From: Gigaspora rosea
Lineage: Eukaryota; Glomeromycota; Glomeromycetes; Diversisporales; Gigasporaceae
Direction of reading: 5' to 3'
Length of the DNA stretch: 64,000 nt
Assembly (NCBI GenBank): GCA_003550325.1
Contig: QKWP01000519.1
Location: 129,289 to 193,288 of the forward strand
Shown here: in pieces, positions 1 through 9,589 of the stretch
How the letters are laid out: the number at the start of each line of letters is the position of its first letter
How positions within the stretch are numbered: the stretch's first letter is position 1
Translations under genes and position numbers: made by a program
The notes under the pieces: model-generated
Seen by the model: only the letters and a program-made list of their open reading frames with translations
Databases searched by the model: none
What the model was told of the DNA's origin: nothing

Positions 1-347
1 ATCCAACTAATCAATAAATTGATTTTATTTACTAATCAATTAGTTAACAATTGATTAATTTCTAATCGATTAATCAATTAGTTAATTAATTGATTGGCCA
101 ACTAATCAATTAGTTAATAGATAATAAATAAAACTTGGTAAAATACATATAAAGTACTATATTTTTCTAAAAATAAACTAGTGTTTTGCACAGATCAGAT
201 CAGACAGATATTTTTCAAGATCTGGATCTAATCCGAAAAACAGATCGAATCCAAGTCAAGATTCAAATCTGAATAAAAAAGATCTGAATCCAGATCCAAA
301 TCTGATAATAAATAATGCTTTTCTTAAAATATGTACTTATTTACATA
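1..347. repeat. AT-rich DNA with two short-motif scrambles
   Basis: No gene is visible. Positions 1-116 are built from the self-complementary motif AATCAATTAG in both orientations; a related block lies at 9590-9725. Positions 195-305 are built from GATCTG and AATCC words in both orientations, with a second such block at 2866-2990. No terminal repeats or target duplications could be fixed for either block. Confidence 0.5.
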
Positions 348-365
348 AGAGGCATGCTATTTATC

Positions 366-1110
366 TAGGGATGTTAAGTGGTTCATTCAGTTCAATTTCG
401 GTCCAGTTCCATAAAGTTCAAAGAAAAAAATGAGCTGAACTGAAATTTGTAAACTTCAGTTCAAATTTAAAGTTTAAGCTTGAGTTTATAAACTTAAAGT
501 ATGAACTTGAGATTAACTTTGAAGTTCAAACTTTAGTTCATGAACCTAAGTTCACTAGAGCTATTACCTGGTAAGAAAATAAATATCCAGGCAGGTCAGA
601 TATTGTTAGACCTGCCTGGATAATTATTTTCTTACTTAGTCACGATAAATGTTAGATTTATAGTTGTTAGACAAACCTCGAAGTTTCACGCTAACAAAAC
701 TATGTACGTACTAACAAATTAAAATTGCATCATAACTTGCTATACAATAGAATCATAAACTTTGCTGTAACTTTGGTTGACAAAATATCAATGTCTTTTT
801 AAGCATGCATAATATGTATGTTCGTATGTTCGTACAAAGATTCGACATGCCGTATTACAAATTATATTTAATTTACTGATAATTTCTTTATTGTATGTAT
901 TATGATTATTATAACCGAGTTCATATAAACTGAGTTTTCAAACCAGTTTTATAAGCTAAGTTTATAAACTGGGTTTATAAATTAGGTTTATAAACTAGAT
1001 TATAAAACTGGTTCAAGAACTTGTCGTTAATTTTTCTTTGAATGAACGGCTAAAAAGAGTAGTTTGAACCAGGTTCAGATCCGGTTCATTTGAACAACTT
1101 AACATCCCTA
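366..1110. mobile_element. hAT-like MITE with GTTCA-motif interior
   Basis: Inverted ends TAGGGATGTTAAGT (366) and its complement ending at 1110. Flanking 8-mers TATTTATC (358-365) and CATTTATC (1111-1118) match at 7 of 8 positions, as expected for an hAT target duplication. The interior is largely GTTCA/TGAAC words in both orientations at 370-560 and 910-1095, with an unrelated middle that includes a block at 660-706 similar to 21506-21550. It has no coding capacity. Confidence 0.75.
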
Positions 1111-1199
1111 CATTTATCACGTGATTTTTACCATAGATACATGGTCAAAGATAGTAATCACGTCTATATATCATATTAATCAATTAGAATTAGATAAAG

Positions 1200-2460
1200 A
1201 AGGGTGTGGTGACTTAGGGAAGTTGTTAAGTTGCTACCCCCCAAGCAACAGGTCTAGAGTTCAAATCCCACTGGAGACGATTTAGAAAAATAGGCCTGTG
1301 TACTAGTAACATTTATTCGACGGTCGGTTGGGTACATTACCTGTAGTTCTTAGTTACTATCTTGAATGGGAGCTTTCGGGCGAAGTTGTGTTTCATGACT
1401 ATACATGAGGACGAAAGCATTTTGGGTTCTAAAACCCAAAATTAAAATTTGAAGACGAAATTGTTTTTAACCTATTTTACTTGAAAGACGAAATTATTTG
1501 ATACTTTTTTTGAATAGATGAAATTATAAGGAACATATTTATATAAATTTTATTTGCTCTTTCTTATAAAAAATTTTAATTTTCTCTAATAAAGATGAAA
1601 TAGGTCTTTTTCAAAAATCAATTTCGGTGGCATCACTATTCATGACATAGACAAATCCAAGGAACTGGAATAATTGAAACCCATTTGGCAAGAACCAAGT
1701 AAGGAAGTAGTGAAGATCTTTGACGATACTGCGGATGCTGGAATTTGAGACCGAAGAACTGGATGAACACCTCGGAGCAAGTGGGGCACCAACCTGGCCG
1801 CCGGAGATGTACCGGAGGTAAAGGTCCTATGCTACAGAATTAGAAACCAAGGGAAGTTAACCAAAAAGGCACCTAAAGCCGAGGTACAACGACCTATCCA
1901 GGCTAACTAGTTTGGTAGTATGGGAGGGATCAGTTATAGAACTGGTTGATGTAGGTATCAGGATCAGAATGAACCTTGCAAGGGCAAGGATACTGTGCGG
2001 TTCAATGGTTAGCCCTGATTGCTAGTAGTGGCCTCGACCATTGCGAAGGTATTTAATACCTAATCTAGAAATGTGTGAGATATAGAAAGATTAGGGTATA
2101 TACTACACCCTCCCTAGGGTAATCCGGCAGTTGGAATGCTACTAGATTACCTATAGAATTAGGATGCAAGTAGTATGGCAAATGTTGATCTGGGTGGTCT
2201 TCAATTGAAGCAGTACGAGGTTATGTGTAGGTGTGATTGTGGTAGGTGATACAGGACAGGGACACCAGAGAGTTTAAATGGGTAATCTCCTAGTTAGGTC
2301 ACAGGTACGGCGTATAGTGTAGAACCTTCAGGTGGACTACTTAAAATAGGCAACCAAAAGTTGCACATGTGGCTATATGTACTTTCATTAACCAAGAATA
2401 TATTATCTAAAAACCTAATAAAAATTCACTTGCATGCGACATTGCATAAAAAAAAAAAAA
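1200..2460 (+). mobile_element. Long SINE with tRNA-like head, copy 1
   Basis: The 5' end (1201-1290) resembles a tRNA gene: a possible anticodon arm around CCCCCC and a good pol III B box, GAGTTCAAATCC. The 3' end is a run of A's (about 2447-2460). The element is flanked by a perfect 14-bp direct repeat AGAATTAGATAAAG (1186-1199 and 2461-2474), the signature of LINE-mediated retrotransposition. The body has no long ORF. At 1.0-1.26 kb it is long for a SINE. A second diverged copy starts at 4244. The anticodon arm suggests a tRNA-Gly(CCC) origin, but this is weak. Confidence 0.75.
1400..1646. mobile_element. Possible 247-bp insertion inside SINE copy 1
   Basis: This stretch is absent from the aligned SINE copy 2 (around 4425-4445). 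It is flanked by TTCATGAC at 1392-1399 and 1639-1646, which looks like an 8-bp target duplication. Clear terminal inverted repeats are not visible. Confidence 0.45.
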
Positions 2461-2543
2461 AGAATTAGATAAAGTGATCACACCATACATGAATAGGAAT
2501 TGCTACTAAGTAAAAAATATCATGTGATAAAAGGCATGCCTCT

Positions 2544-3116
2544 AATCGCTTTGATATTTTTTTAATTATTATGAATTATAACAGTTTTTTTAATTATTAC
2601 AAAATTATTGCGATAATTTTTTAATTATTACTTTCAAATCATTAATAATTTAATAAGTCATAAAAAAAACTTTTGAACCAATTTATTTTTCAAGTGAATA
2701 TCTTATAATTTAAATAAAAATTATAAAAAAATAAGATTATTTTCATAGAAAATTTAGAAGTCTTAAAAAACTTAGAAGATGTAAAAAACTTAAAAAAGCA
2801 TTTAATGGTTTAGAAATAAAAAAATTAAATGGCCTAGAATGCTTTTAGTTATTTGAATGAATCCAAATAGATCTATCAAATTGGATTCCAATATGAATCC
2901 AGATTCGGTAATACTTAAAATTATAGATTTAGATCTGATCTAAACCCCAGATCTAGATCAAATTTGAATCCTCAAATCAGATCTATAGAATACTAAAATA
3001 AACTACCTTTTTGAACCAAAAATTATACAAAAAAATATAGGAATAGCTTATTTTTAAATTGTTAAATTTTTTAAAAAATTGAAAAGCATACTAATAAAAA
3101 GTTGTCCAAATAAGAG
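2544..3116. other. AT-rich DNA, no gene
   Basis: Homopolymer-rich sequence. The only structure seen is the GATCTG/AATCC word block at 2866-2990. Confidence 0.5.
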
Positions 3117-3440
3117 GGCTTCCAGAAATTAGCTAATTTTTTTTACTATAAATCTACTCTACTACTTACCCCTACTCTATCTAATACCCAATCAACCAAT
3201 CAGATTTTATGATTATTAAAAAGTTAGATATAATATTTAATAGATTTAACTACCAGAATGATTCTTTCAATAAGAGGATTTTAGCAAGCCCAAAATTGTT
3301 AAAATTTAATGACTAGATCCTAAGATTAGAATAGATTTGTCATATCAGCAGATTAGCATAATTGGATAAATCGACCAATCATAATCAAGAATTATCAAAA
3401 AAAGTTTATATGAAAATTTATTATAGAGTAAATTTTTACA
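3117..3440 (+). mobile_element. Left arm of a GGGCTTCCAGAAATTA foldback element
   Basis: Starts AGGGCTTCCAGAAATTAG, the terminus of the complete element at 18631-19356, and continues with the same internal module (about 3240-3310: ACTACC-AGAATG, AAGAGGA, GCAAGCCCAAAA). The matching opposite arm is at 9124-9385. They may be one element split by later insertions or two truncated copies. Confidence 0.55.
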
Positions 3441-3837
3441 AAAATGGTCTTTTTAACCAGCTTTACATTTATAATTAAATATGTAGAACATTATGAAATT
3501 CATGTATTTAATTATAAGCCAAAAGTAGATTAAAAAGGCCTTTTTTTAAAAATTAGCTTTTGAATTTACCCTTAATAGTTACCAACCTATCTAACAATGC
3601 CCAACTCATTCTAAAATGCCTGAGTATTTCAACAAACAGTAAAAATACTTCTTTCTACAGCTTGGCATAGCTCTTTTATTGAGTTTTTTTTTGGTTTTTT
3701 TTTAACTTATCTAGACACAAAGAAGCTTTTTTGTTAGTTGTAACAAGTGCTTCATTTGTTAGTTTTTCAATATCACTTAGAAGCAACTTTTTTATATAAC
3801 AGTTTATCAAAAAAGGCCTAATTATACCGATTCACTT
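3441..3837. other. AT-rich DNA, nothing recognised
   Basis: No ORF, RNA gene or clear repeat boundary seen. Confidence 0.4.
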
Positions 3838-3945
3838 ATATGTATTACTATAGAAGTTTTATAATATTAAACTCAAACTCAATTATAAGTTTGGTCCAGG
3901 CTGGTCCAAGGTTTGCAAGCTAGTTTGAATTTGAATATATATGTC
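3838..3945 (+). repeat. GTCCAGGCTGGTCC repeat, inverted copy at 9010-9125
   Basis: About 105 bp (TATTACTATAGAAGTTTTAT through GAATTTGAATATATAT) recurs as its reverse complement at 9010-9125. In both places, and near 57405-57462, it adjoins an A repeat through an (AT)n run. Confidence 0.6.
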
Positions 3946-4117
3946 GTGCCCCAAATGCAAATTGGCCCAGTTGTCAATCTGGCCAAATTAAAAATTAATT
4001 TAGCCTGGATATTAGGGTTAGATTAGGGTTAGATTAGACCAGTTTTTTATTTTGGCTTAAAGATTGACATTTGGGCTGTTCCAATTAACAACTGGGCCAG
4101 ATTTGCATTTGGGGCAC
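3946..4117. mobile_element. 172-bp MITE with GTGCCCCAAATGCAAA termini
   Basis: Inverted termini GTGCCCCAAATGCAAA (3946) and its complement ending at 4117. The similarity may extend outward into flanking TATATATG. The centre contains TTAGGGTTAGATTAGGGTTAG-like telomeric words (about 4012-4036). Confidence 0.65.
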
Positions 4118-5475
4118 AACATATATATATGTATTTTTGAATACTAAACAAGGTTACTTAGGATGAGAAGTATAAATTGATTAGTAAAATTTAGAGAATT
4201 ATAGTATTTTGTATAATTTTATTAATAAAATTACTAAAAATTTAAGGGTGTGGTAACATAGAAAAGCTTCTGGTTGTTACCCCCAAGTGGCAGGTCTAGA
4301 GTTCAAATTCCACTGAAAATGAATTAGAAAATAGGTCTGTGTTACAGTAACATTTGTTTATTAATCGATCAAGTATATTATCTGTAACCTTGGTACCACT
4401 ATCTCGAATAGGAGCTTCAGCATAGTTGTGTAAGTTACACAAACAAATCCAAGAGACCAAAACAATTAAAACCTATTTGGCAAATCCTGAGTAGAGAAAT
4501 AGCTAGACTTTCGACATACTGGTGAAAAGAATCTTAGCAGTGACTAACCGAGAAATTTGAACAGGCAAGAGCCCATAGCAAATGGGGCCCACCAACCTGG
4601 CCACCAGAGTTGCACTGGAGGAAAAGAGTATATGTTATAGAAGCATGAACCAAGAAAAAAGAGACCTTAGGCACCTAAAGCCTGGCAGACCGATCCTACT
4701 AGATTGGTAGTCTGAAATGACTAGGAAAAAGGATCCAAAGAGTGACTGATCAGGTACTGGGGTTTAGTAAACTTTGCAAGGGCAGATGAAACTAATCAGC
4801 CAATAAGAAGTGGAAGCATAGAGGCATGTACATGCTAAGACCCAACGGAGCTCTGGGCATACTCATATAGGAGTCTTCGGATGCTAAGAGACTTGGAACC
4901 ACTAATATAAGTATATGCTAGTATAAGTGCATGCAGTGATAATTGGGTTCTCCCTAGCTTCATGATGCTATCCAACTATATTCAGCACTAGAAGCATTTG
5001 TGAAACATGTCTAGGAACCTCCCCACTATAACTAGAAGTACAGTCATTCACACATTTCCAAATTCAGAATGTTAAATCCTGAGTCCTCAAGTCATAGAAA
5101 ACTAGCTAGTTGCAGCAACATGCAGGCTTAAGATACTTACCCAATGAGGTAGAAGCAGCTGCATGGCTTGAGATACAAACCTCGAGAAGTACACTAGTAA
5201 GGGATTTTCTGGGTCACCAGATTTCGAGTACACTAATTTGAAAGCATAAAGCACCTACCTGGTATACACCAAATTGGAAGTGATAATATTAGGAAATGTA
5301 GGTAATATAGCAAATATGTGGACATTAATTGTTGGTTGAAAAGAGATGTACAAATCCAGGTCAACTATATAAATAGGAATATAAAAGGCTTTGGTGGGTT
5401 TTAGCTGTGAATAAAAGGTTTATAGCCTAAAGTTCTAGTCTCAATACTTGTATATAATATATATGTACTTATGGC

Positions 5476-6065
5476 TATAGATGCTGGTGAAATTAAATCA
5501 GAGTGGTAAAATGATTTCACCATTTCACTAATCACCAATCAGCAATGGTAAAACTGGTGTAACTGGTGAATTGATGTAATTGGTGTAATTGGTGAATTGG
5601 TGTAATTGTGAATAGGTGAAATGGTGAATTGGTGAATTGGTGGAATGGTGAAACAGCGGAATGGTGAAATGGTGAATTTCCAGAGTCTGGAATTATTTCA
5701 GCCTGGAATTCGGTCAGGTTTTTGTTCAAGTTTTTATATTTTATATTTTTACAGGCACACTTTGAGGTCAGAACTATTAACTGTTTATAGGACAGAGCAA
5801 ATTCACCAATTCACCATTTCACCAATTCACTGTTTCACCAATTTACCATTTCACCATTTCACTAATTCACCGTTTCACCAATTCAATTCACTGTTTCACC
5901 AATTCAACAATTCACCAATTCACCAATTTCACTAATTTCACCAATTCACCAATTCACCAATTTCACCAATTTTACCAATTCACCAAATAAAATTTTGGTG
6001 TAATTCTGGTGAAACTATTTCACCATTTCACCTGGTGAAATGGTTTAATTTCACCAGCATCTATA
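5476..6065. mobile_element. hAT-like MITE with TGGTGAA minisatellite interior
   Basis: Inverted ends TATAGATGCTGGTGAAATTA (5476) and its complement ending at 6065. Perfect 8-bp flanks CTTATGGC (5468-5475 and 6066-6073). The interior is the terminal word TGGTGAA(A/T)T repeated many times: one orientation at 5550-5680, the other at 5805-6050. The ORFs here are repeat artefacts. Confidence 0.85.
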
Positions 6066-6073
6066 CTTATGGC

Positions 6074-6396
6074 TAGGGATGGTAAAGTCAGTCCAGGTCC
6101 AGTCTTGGTCCTAGGACTTGTAAGTCCTATCACATGGACCTAAGGACCAGGTCCTCATATAATAAGTCTCAAAATTTATACCCGACTAATAGAATTAAGT
6201 CCTTGGACTTAGTTCTAATACTTTCTAACTAATTAAAATTCTTTGTTTACTGTTTTATTACTAATATTTTTAAGTTCTATATTAGGACCTATTGTGGACC
6301 TATGGACCTAGGTTCTAAAATTGGGACCTAGTCTTTAAAGACCAGGCCCCAAAACCAGGTCCTAAAGTCCTGGACTTAAGAACTTTACCATTCCTA
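6074..6396. mobile_element. hAT-like MITE with AGGACC/GGTCCT interior
   Basis: Inverted ends TAGGGATGGTAAAGT (6074) and ACTTTACCATTCCTA (ending 6396). Perfect 8-bp flanks CTTATGGC (6066-6073, shared with the previous element, and 6397-6404). The interior consists of GGTCC, AGGAC and GGACTT words in both orientations. Confidence 0.85.
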
Positions 6397-6520
6397 CTTA
6401 TGGCACTACTATATGTCAATCTACTTAAATATTAATAAAGTTCGGGACAGGAGCTACACCCCTAATGTTAAAAAATATTATTAAAAATTTTATTTTATAT
6501 AATTAATTGTAACTTCTTGC

Positions 6521-6709
6521 TAGAGTTAATACCTCTATCTGGATTTATATATCTGAATATATACTATGTCATGTGATATAGCATGATATAGTGTTTTTAT
6601 ATCCAGTTATAAATAAATCCAGATTTAAATTTAAAACCAGATATATACTATATTAAAACTGGATAAATCCGGATATAAAAAATATATTCGGATAGAAGTA
6701 TTAACTCTA
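6521..6709. mobile_element. hAT-like MITE with ATCCGGAT-type interior
   Basis: Inverted ends TAGAGTTAATACCTC (6521) and its complement ending at 6709. Perfect 8-bp flanks CTTCTTGC (6513-6520, 6710-6717). The flank is the normal A-repeat sequence, present once in uninterrupted copies. The interior is TATCCGGAT/ATCTGGAT words. A related sequence lies at about 41690-41915. Confidence 0.85.
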
Positions 6710-6782
6710 CTTCTTGCACTAAGTAAAATTGTTTAGCACAAAAAAAGATATTAAATTAGCGTATTTTATTTTTGAGTATTTA

Positions 6783-7121
6783 TTCATTGCCCCATGCGAT
6801 GCGCCTTATATGTCACTCTCCTAATCAAATTTCAAGATCAGGTATAACGTTACATGATCAAAAAATTCAAAACAAACGTTCGTTTTGTCAAAAATCATTT
6901 ATAACTTAAAATTGAGTATATAAAACTACTCTTAGAATTCTAAAAAAAAATTCTTTGCAAAATTTTACTATAAAAACTTCCTCTCGCCCATACACACAAT
7001 CTATACCTCACTCTAATCCTATCCAATAAAAAAATGTGTTATTTTAATTGTTTTAATTTTACATTACACTTGATTTTATGATTTGTGGCAGGTGCGACAA
7101 CATCGCACGTGCAATGTATAA
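6783..7121. mobile_element. MITE with CATTGC/GCGATG termini
   Basis: Ends TTCATTGCCCCATGCGATG (left) and the complement of ACATTGCACGTGCGATG (right) are imperfect inverted repeats around the palindromic words GCGATG/CATCGC. The interior shares AATCAAATTTCA and CAGGTATAACGTTACA with the element at 36430-37153. It lies between B-repeat sequences. Confidence 0.5.
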
Positions 7122-7127
7122 ATTATT

Positions 7128-7302
7128 TCTTTATTTTTTTTACTTTTTTTAAAATTTGAAGAAAGGATGTTTAATTTTAAAAATTTTTATCAAAAATTCA
7201 AAATTAAGCATCTTTAATGCAACTTTTAAGGAAAATACAATAAAATAAAATATTTTTTGGTACTAAACAAGTTTACTTAGAGCTAAAAGTTAGTATCAAT
7301 TA
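7128..7302. repeat. B repeat followed by the left half of an A repeat
   Basis: The B repeat (7128-7250) is a second AT-rich palindrome: AAAATTTGAAGAAAG, AATTTTAAAAATTTTTATC and the complementary arm ending AATTTTAAGGAAAATA. The A repeat starts at about 7255 and is broken at TTA 7300-7302 by two MITEs; it resumes at 8275. Confidence 0.65.
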
Positions 7303-8117
7303 GGGGGTATCTATAAATAATGTTATGCATATAGATGGTGGTGAAATTACTTTTCTTAATAAAAATTTTTGTTGAAATTGTTGAAATTATTTGATATTAA
7401 AATTGGCGAAATTGGTGAAATTAATTTTTTACTATTAAAAATTAATTTAAATTATATAAAATATTAATTAAAACTAAACTCAATCAAATACAATAGTTGT
7501 TTTATAATTAATTTATAAAAATATTAAAAATATTGAAATTTTTGTTGAAATTATTGTTGAAATTAAAAAAATTAAAATGAATTTCACCGGCATCTATAGT
7601 TATGTACCCCTTCATAGTAGTGCTTGACCACTGCTTGACCCCTCCTACTATATAAAAAAATTTTCAAAATCCATATGTTTATATATAAAATTTTACAAAA
7701 CTTGAATATATTGTGACACAGTAACCCGATATGGATAATTTAGGCACTATTCGATTCGTCTCAGTTAGATGAATCCAATGATACCAAAATTATTTTATTA
7801 GAATTACTGGATCAATAGTTATTCACAAAAAACTATTAATTTTATAGTAATTTTACAAGAAAACATAATAACCAATAGTATTTGGCCAATACCTTTTGAT
7901 CCAGTGATCCAAATGAAGCGAAATTGGTACCATTTGACTCCTTTCACCAAGATGAATCGAATAGTACCAAAATCATTAATTTGGACCACTGGTTCAATTT
8001 TTAGCCAATTTTTTCTAAAAAAATTACGTTATATTTTTTTGACCTCTCCCCTACTTCTTGAAAAAAACGTTATCGTTCGTCCAACCCTCTTGTATAATGT
8101 TATTTATGGATACCCCC
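7303..8117. mobile_element. PIF/Harbinger-like MITE, 815 bp, TTA duplication
   Basis: Inverted ends GGGGGTATCTATAAATAATG (7303) and the complement ending ...ATGGATACCCCC at 8117. Flanked by TTA on both sides (7300-7302, 8118-8120), and the interrupted A repeat normally has a single TTA there. The 3-bp TTA/TAA duplication is typical of PIF/Harbinger. It contains a nested hAT-like MITE (7330-7598) and, at 7740-8000, a module resembling that of the 18631 and 58826 elements. Confidence 0.75.
7330..7598. mobile_element. hAT-like MITE nested in a PIF-like MITE
   Basis: Inverted ends TATAGATGGTGGTGAAATTA (7330) and its diverged complement ending at 7598, the same family as 5476-6065. Flanks GTTATGCA (7322-7329) and GTTATGTA (7599-7606) match at 7 of 8. 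The interior repeats GTTGAAAT/GGTGAAAT words. Confidence 0.75.
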
Positions 8118-8120
8118 TTA

Positions 8121-8271
8121 GGGCGCTGACATTTATTACATAATATCCATTTACTATAAAGACTTACTTCTACCTCCAGATAATATTTTAATTGGCTAAA
8201 ATTTTTATATGAGATAAGATTTGGTTTGACCTCTCATTCTCTAAAATATTACCTAATAAATATCAGTGCCC
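8121..8271. mobile_element. PIF/Harbinger-like MITE, 151 bp, TTA duplication
   Basis: Inverted ends GGGCGCTGACATTTATTA (8121) and the complement of GGGCACTGATATTTATTA ending at 8271. Flanked by TTA at 8118-8120 (shared with the preceding MITE) and 8272-8274, after which the A repeat resumes with GTAAAATTTAGAG. Confidence 0.75.
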
Positions 8272-9015
8272 TTAGTAAAATTTAGAGAATAATAGTATTT
8301 GTATAATTTTATTAATAAAATTATTAAAAATCTCATTTTACATAAAATTTTACTAATTGATTATACCTTCTTGCACTAAGTTAACTTGTTTAGCATTAAA
8401 AAATATATCAAATTAGTATATTTTATTTTACTTTTCTTAAATTTGAAGAAAGAATGCTTATAATTTTGAAAATTTTTATCAAAAATTCAAATTAAATATC
8501 TTTGATACAAATTTTAAGGAAAATAAAATATACTAATATAATATATTTTTTAGTACTAAACAAGTTTTTTGGAGCAAAAAGTTGGGTTCAATTAGTAAAA
8601 TTTAGAAAAAAATAGAAATTTGTATAATTTTATTAATAAAATTATTCAAATTTCCATTATTCTCTAAATTTTACTAATTAAACCTATCCTTTTGCTCTAA
8701 ATAAACTTGTTTAATACCAAAAAATATATCATATTGATATATTTTAATTTATTTTTTTTCAAAGATATTTAATTTTGAATTTTTAATAAAAATTTTTAAA
8801 ATTAAGTGTCCTATCCTTTCTTCAAATTTTAAGAAAAGTAAAATAAAATATGCCAATTTAATGTATTTTTTGGTGCTAAACAAGTTTACTTAGTGCAAAA
8901 AGTTATAATCAATTAGTAAAATTTATAAATTATACAAAATACTATTATTCTCTAAATTTTACTAATTAATTTATATGTTTTATTTAAGTAAACTTGTTTA
9001 GTATCCAAAATATAT
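8272..9015. repeat. Alternating A and B repeats
   Basis: Right half of an A repeat (8275-8405), B (8408-8540), A (8545-8745), B (8745-8860), A (8862-9015). The A copies are complete palindromes of about 150-200 bp. Other A copies are at about 57464-57633, 60055-60092 plus 62384-62535, 62665-62825 and, partially, 9395-9440 and 63355-63480. Confidence 0.7.
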
Positions 9016-9385
9016 ATATATGTATTTAAATTCAAACTAGCTTGCAAACCTTGGACTAGCCTGGACCAAACTTATAATTGAGTTTGAGTTTAGTATTATA
9101 AAATTTCTATAGTAATACAAATTTATTCTAATCTTAGAATCCAGTAATTAGATTTTAATAATTTTGGGCTTGCTAGAATTCTTTCATTAAGAGGATCATT
9201 TTGGTGTTAAATTATTGAAATTGGCTCTTTAGATTAAAAATTATTAAAAAATCTATAATTTTGGTCAAAAATAATTTTGTAACTTTGGTTAGAATTATGA
9301 ACTTTTGGCTAAAATTATATCTGATACTTCAATTGACCCCCACATCCATAAATCAGCTGATTTCTAGAAACCTTCTAATTATAAT
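9016..9385 (-). repeat. Inverted copies of 3838-3945 and the GGGCTTCCAG arm
   Basis: 9010-9125 is the reverse complement of 3838-3945. 9124-9385 is the opposite arm of the GGGCTTCCAGAAATTA foldback family (TTTTGGGCTTGCTAGAATTC, and ending TTTCTAGAAACCTTC). Confidence 0.55.
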
Positions 9386-9589
9386 ATATTTTGATGTCCT
9401 GAACAAGTTTATTTAATAGCACTTTTGTGATTTATTTAGTAAAATTTGACTTTTACATATAGCAACTACTAATAGATTTTCTGAGATTTTTGAAAAAAAA
9501 TCAGGAAATAGCTTATTTTCAGTAGTAGCCTATTTTGAAAAAAATATAGTAGCAATTGAAATAGCCAGATTGATATTTTTATATGATTG

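Larger units (their letters stand above)
348..2543. mobile_element. Split MITE with AGAGGCATGC termini, hosting two insertions
   Basis: The left end (348-365 continued at 1119-1160) and right end (about 2500-2543) are inverted copies beginning AGAGGCATGC and continuing into TTTATCACGTGAT. Without the nested hAT-like MITE (366-1110) and the SINE (1200-2460) it would be a small element under 200 bp. The joined left arm matches the right arm across the hAT insertion point, which independently supports the hAT boundary. No target duplication for the outer element is certain. Confidence 0.6.
4244..6476 (+). mobile_element. Long SINE with tRNA-like head, copy 2 (two MITEs nested)
   Basis: Aligns with copy 1 over the tRNA-like head (GGGTGTGGTAAC..., B box GAGTTCAAATTCC) and much of the body, for example CACCAACCTGGCC and GGCACCTAAAGCC. 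Flanking 14-mers ATTACTAAAAATTT (4230-4243) and ATTATTAAAAATTT (6477-6490) differ at one base and match the interrupted A repeat, so both borders are well fixed. Two MITEs (5476-6065 and 6074-6396) are nested near the 3' end. Without them the element is about 1.3 kb. The tail is a short degraded A run. Confidence 0.7.
4133..6770. repeat. A repeat, split by SINE copy 2 and a MITE
   Basis: The A repeat is an imperfect palindrome whose arms read TTTTTGGTACTAAACAAG, then ACTTAG-GCAAAAAGTT, then AATCAATTAGTAAAATTTAG, around a centre TTTTATTAATAAAATTA. Here the left half is 4133-4243, and the right half is 6477-6520 plus 6710-6770. It is interrupted by the SINE at 4244-6476 and a hAT-like MITE at 6521-6709. 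Confidence 0.75.

Noticed and set aside
5532..5935. Overlapping ORFs on both strands rich in FTNSPFHQF-type residues
   Set aside because: They are translations of the TGGTGAA minisatellite inside a MITE, not proteins.
4244..6476. SINE copy 2 as a TIR element (GGGTGTGG and CACCCC ends with TAA flanks)
   Set aside because: The 14-bp duplication matching the A repeat and the head shared with copy 1, which has an A tail, favour retrotransposition.
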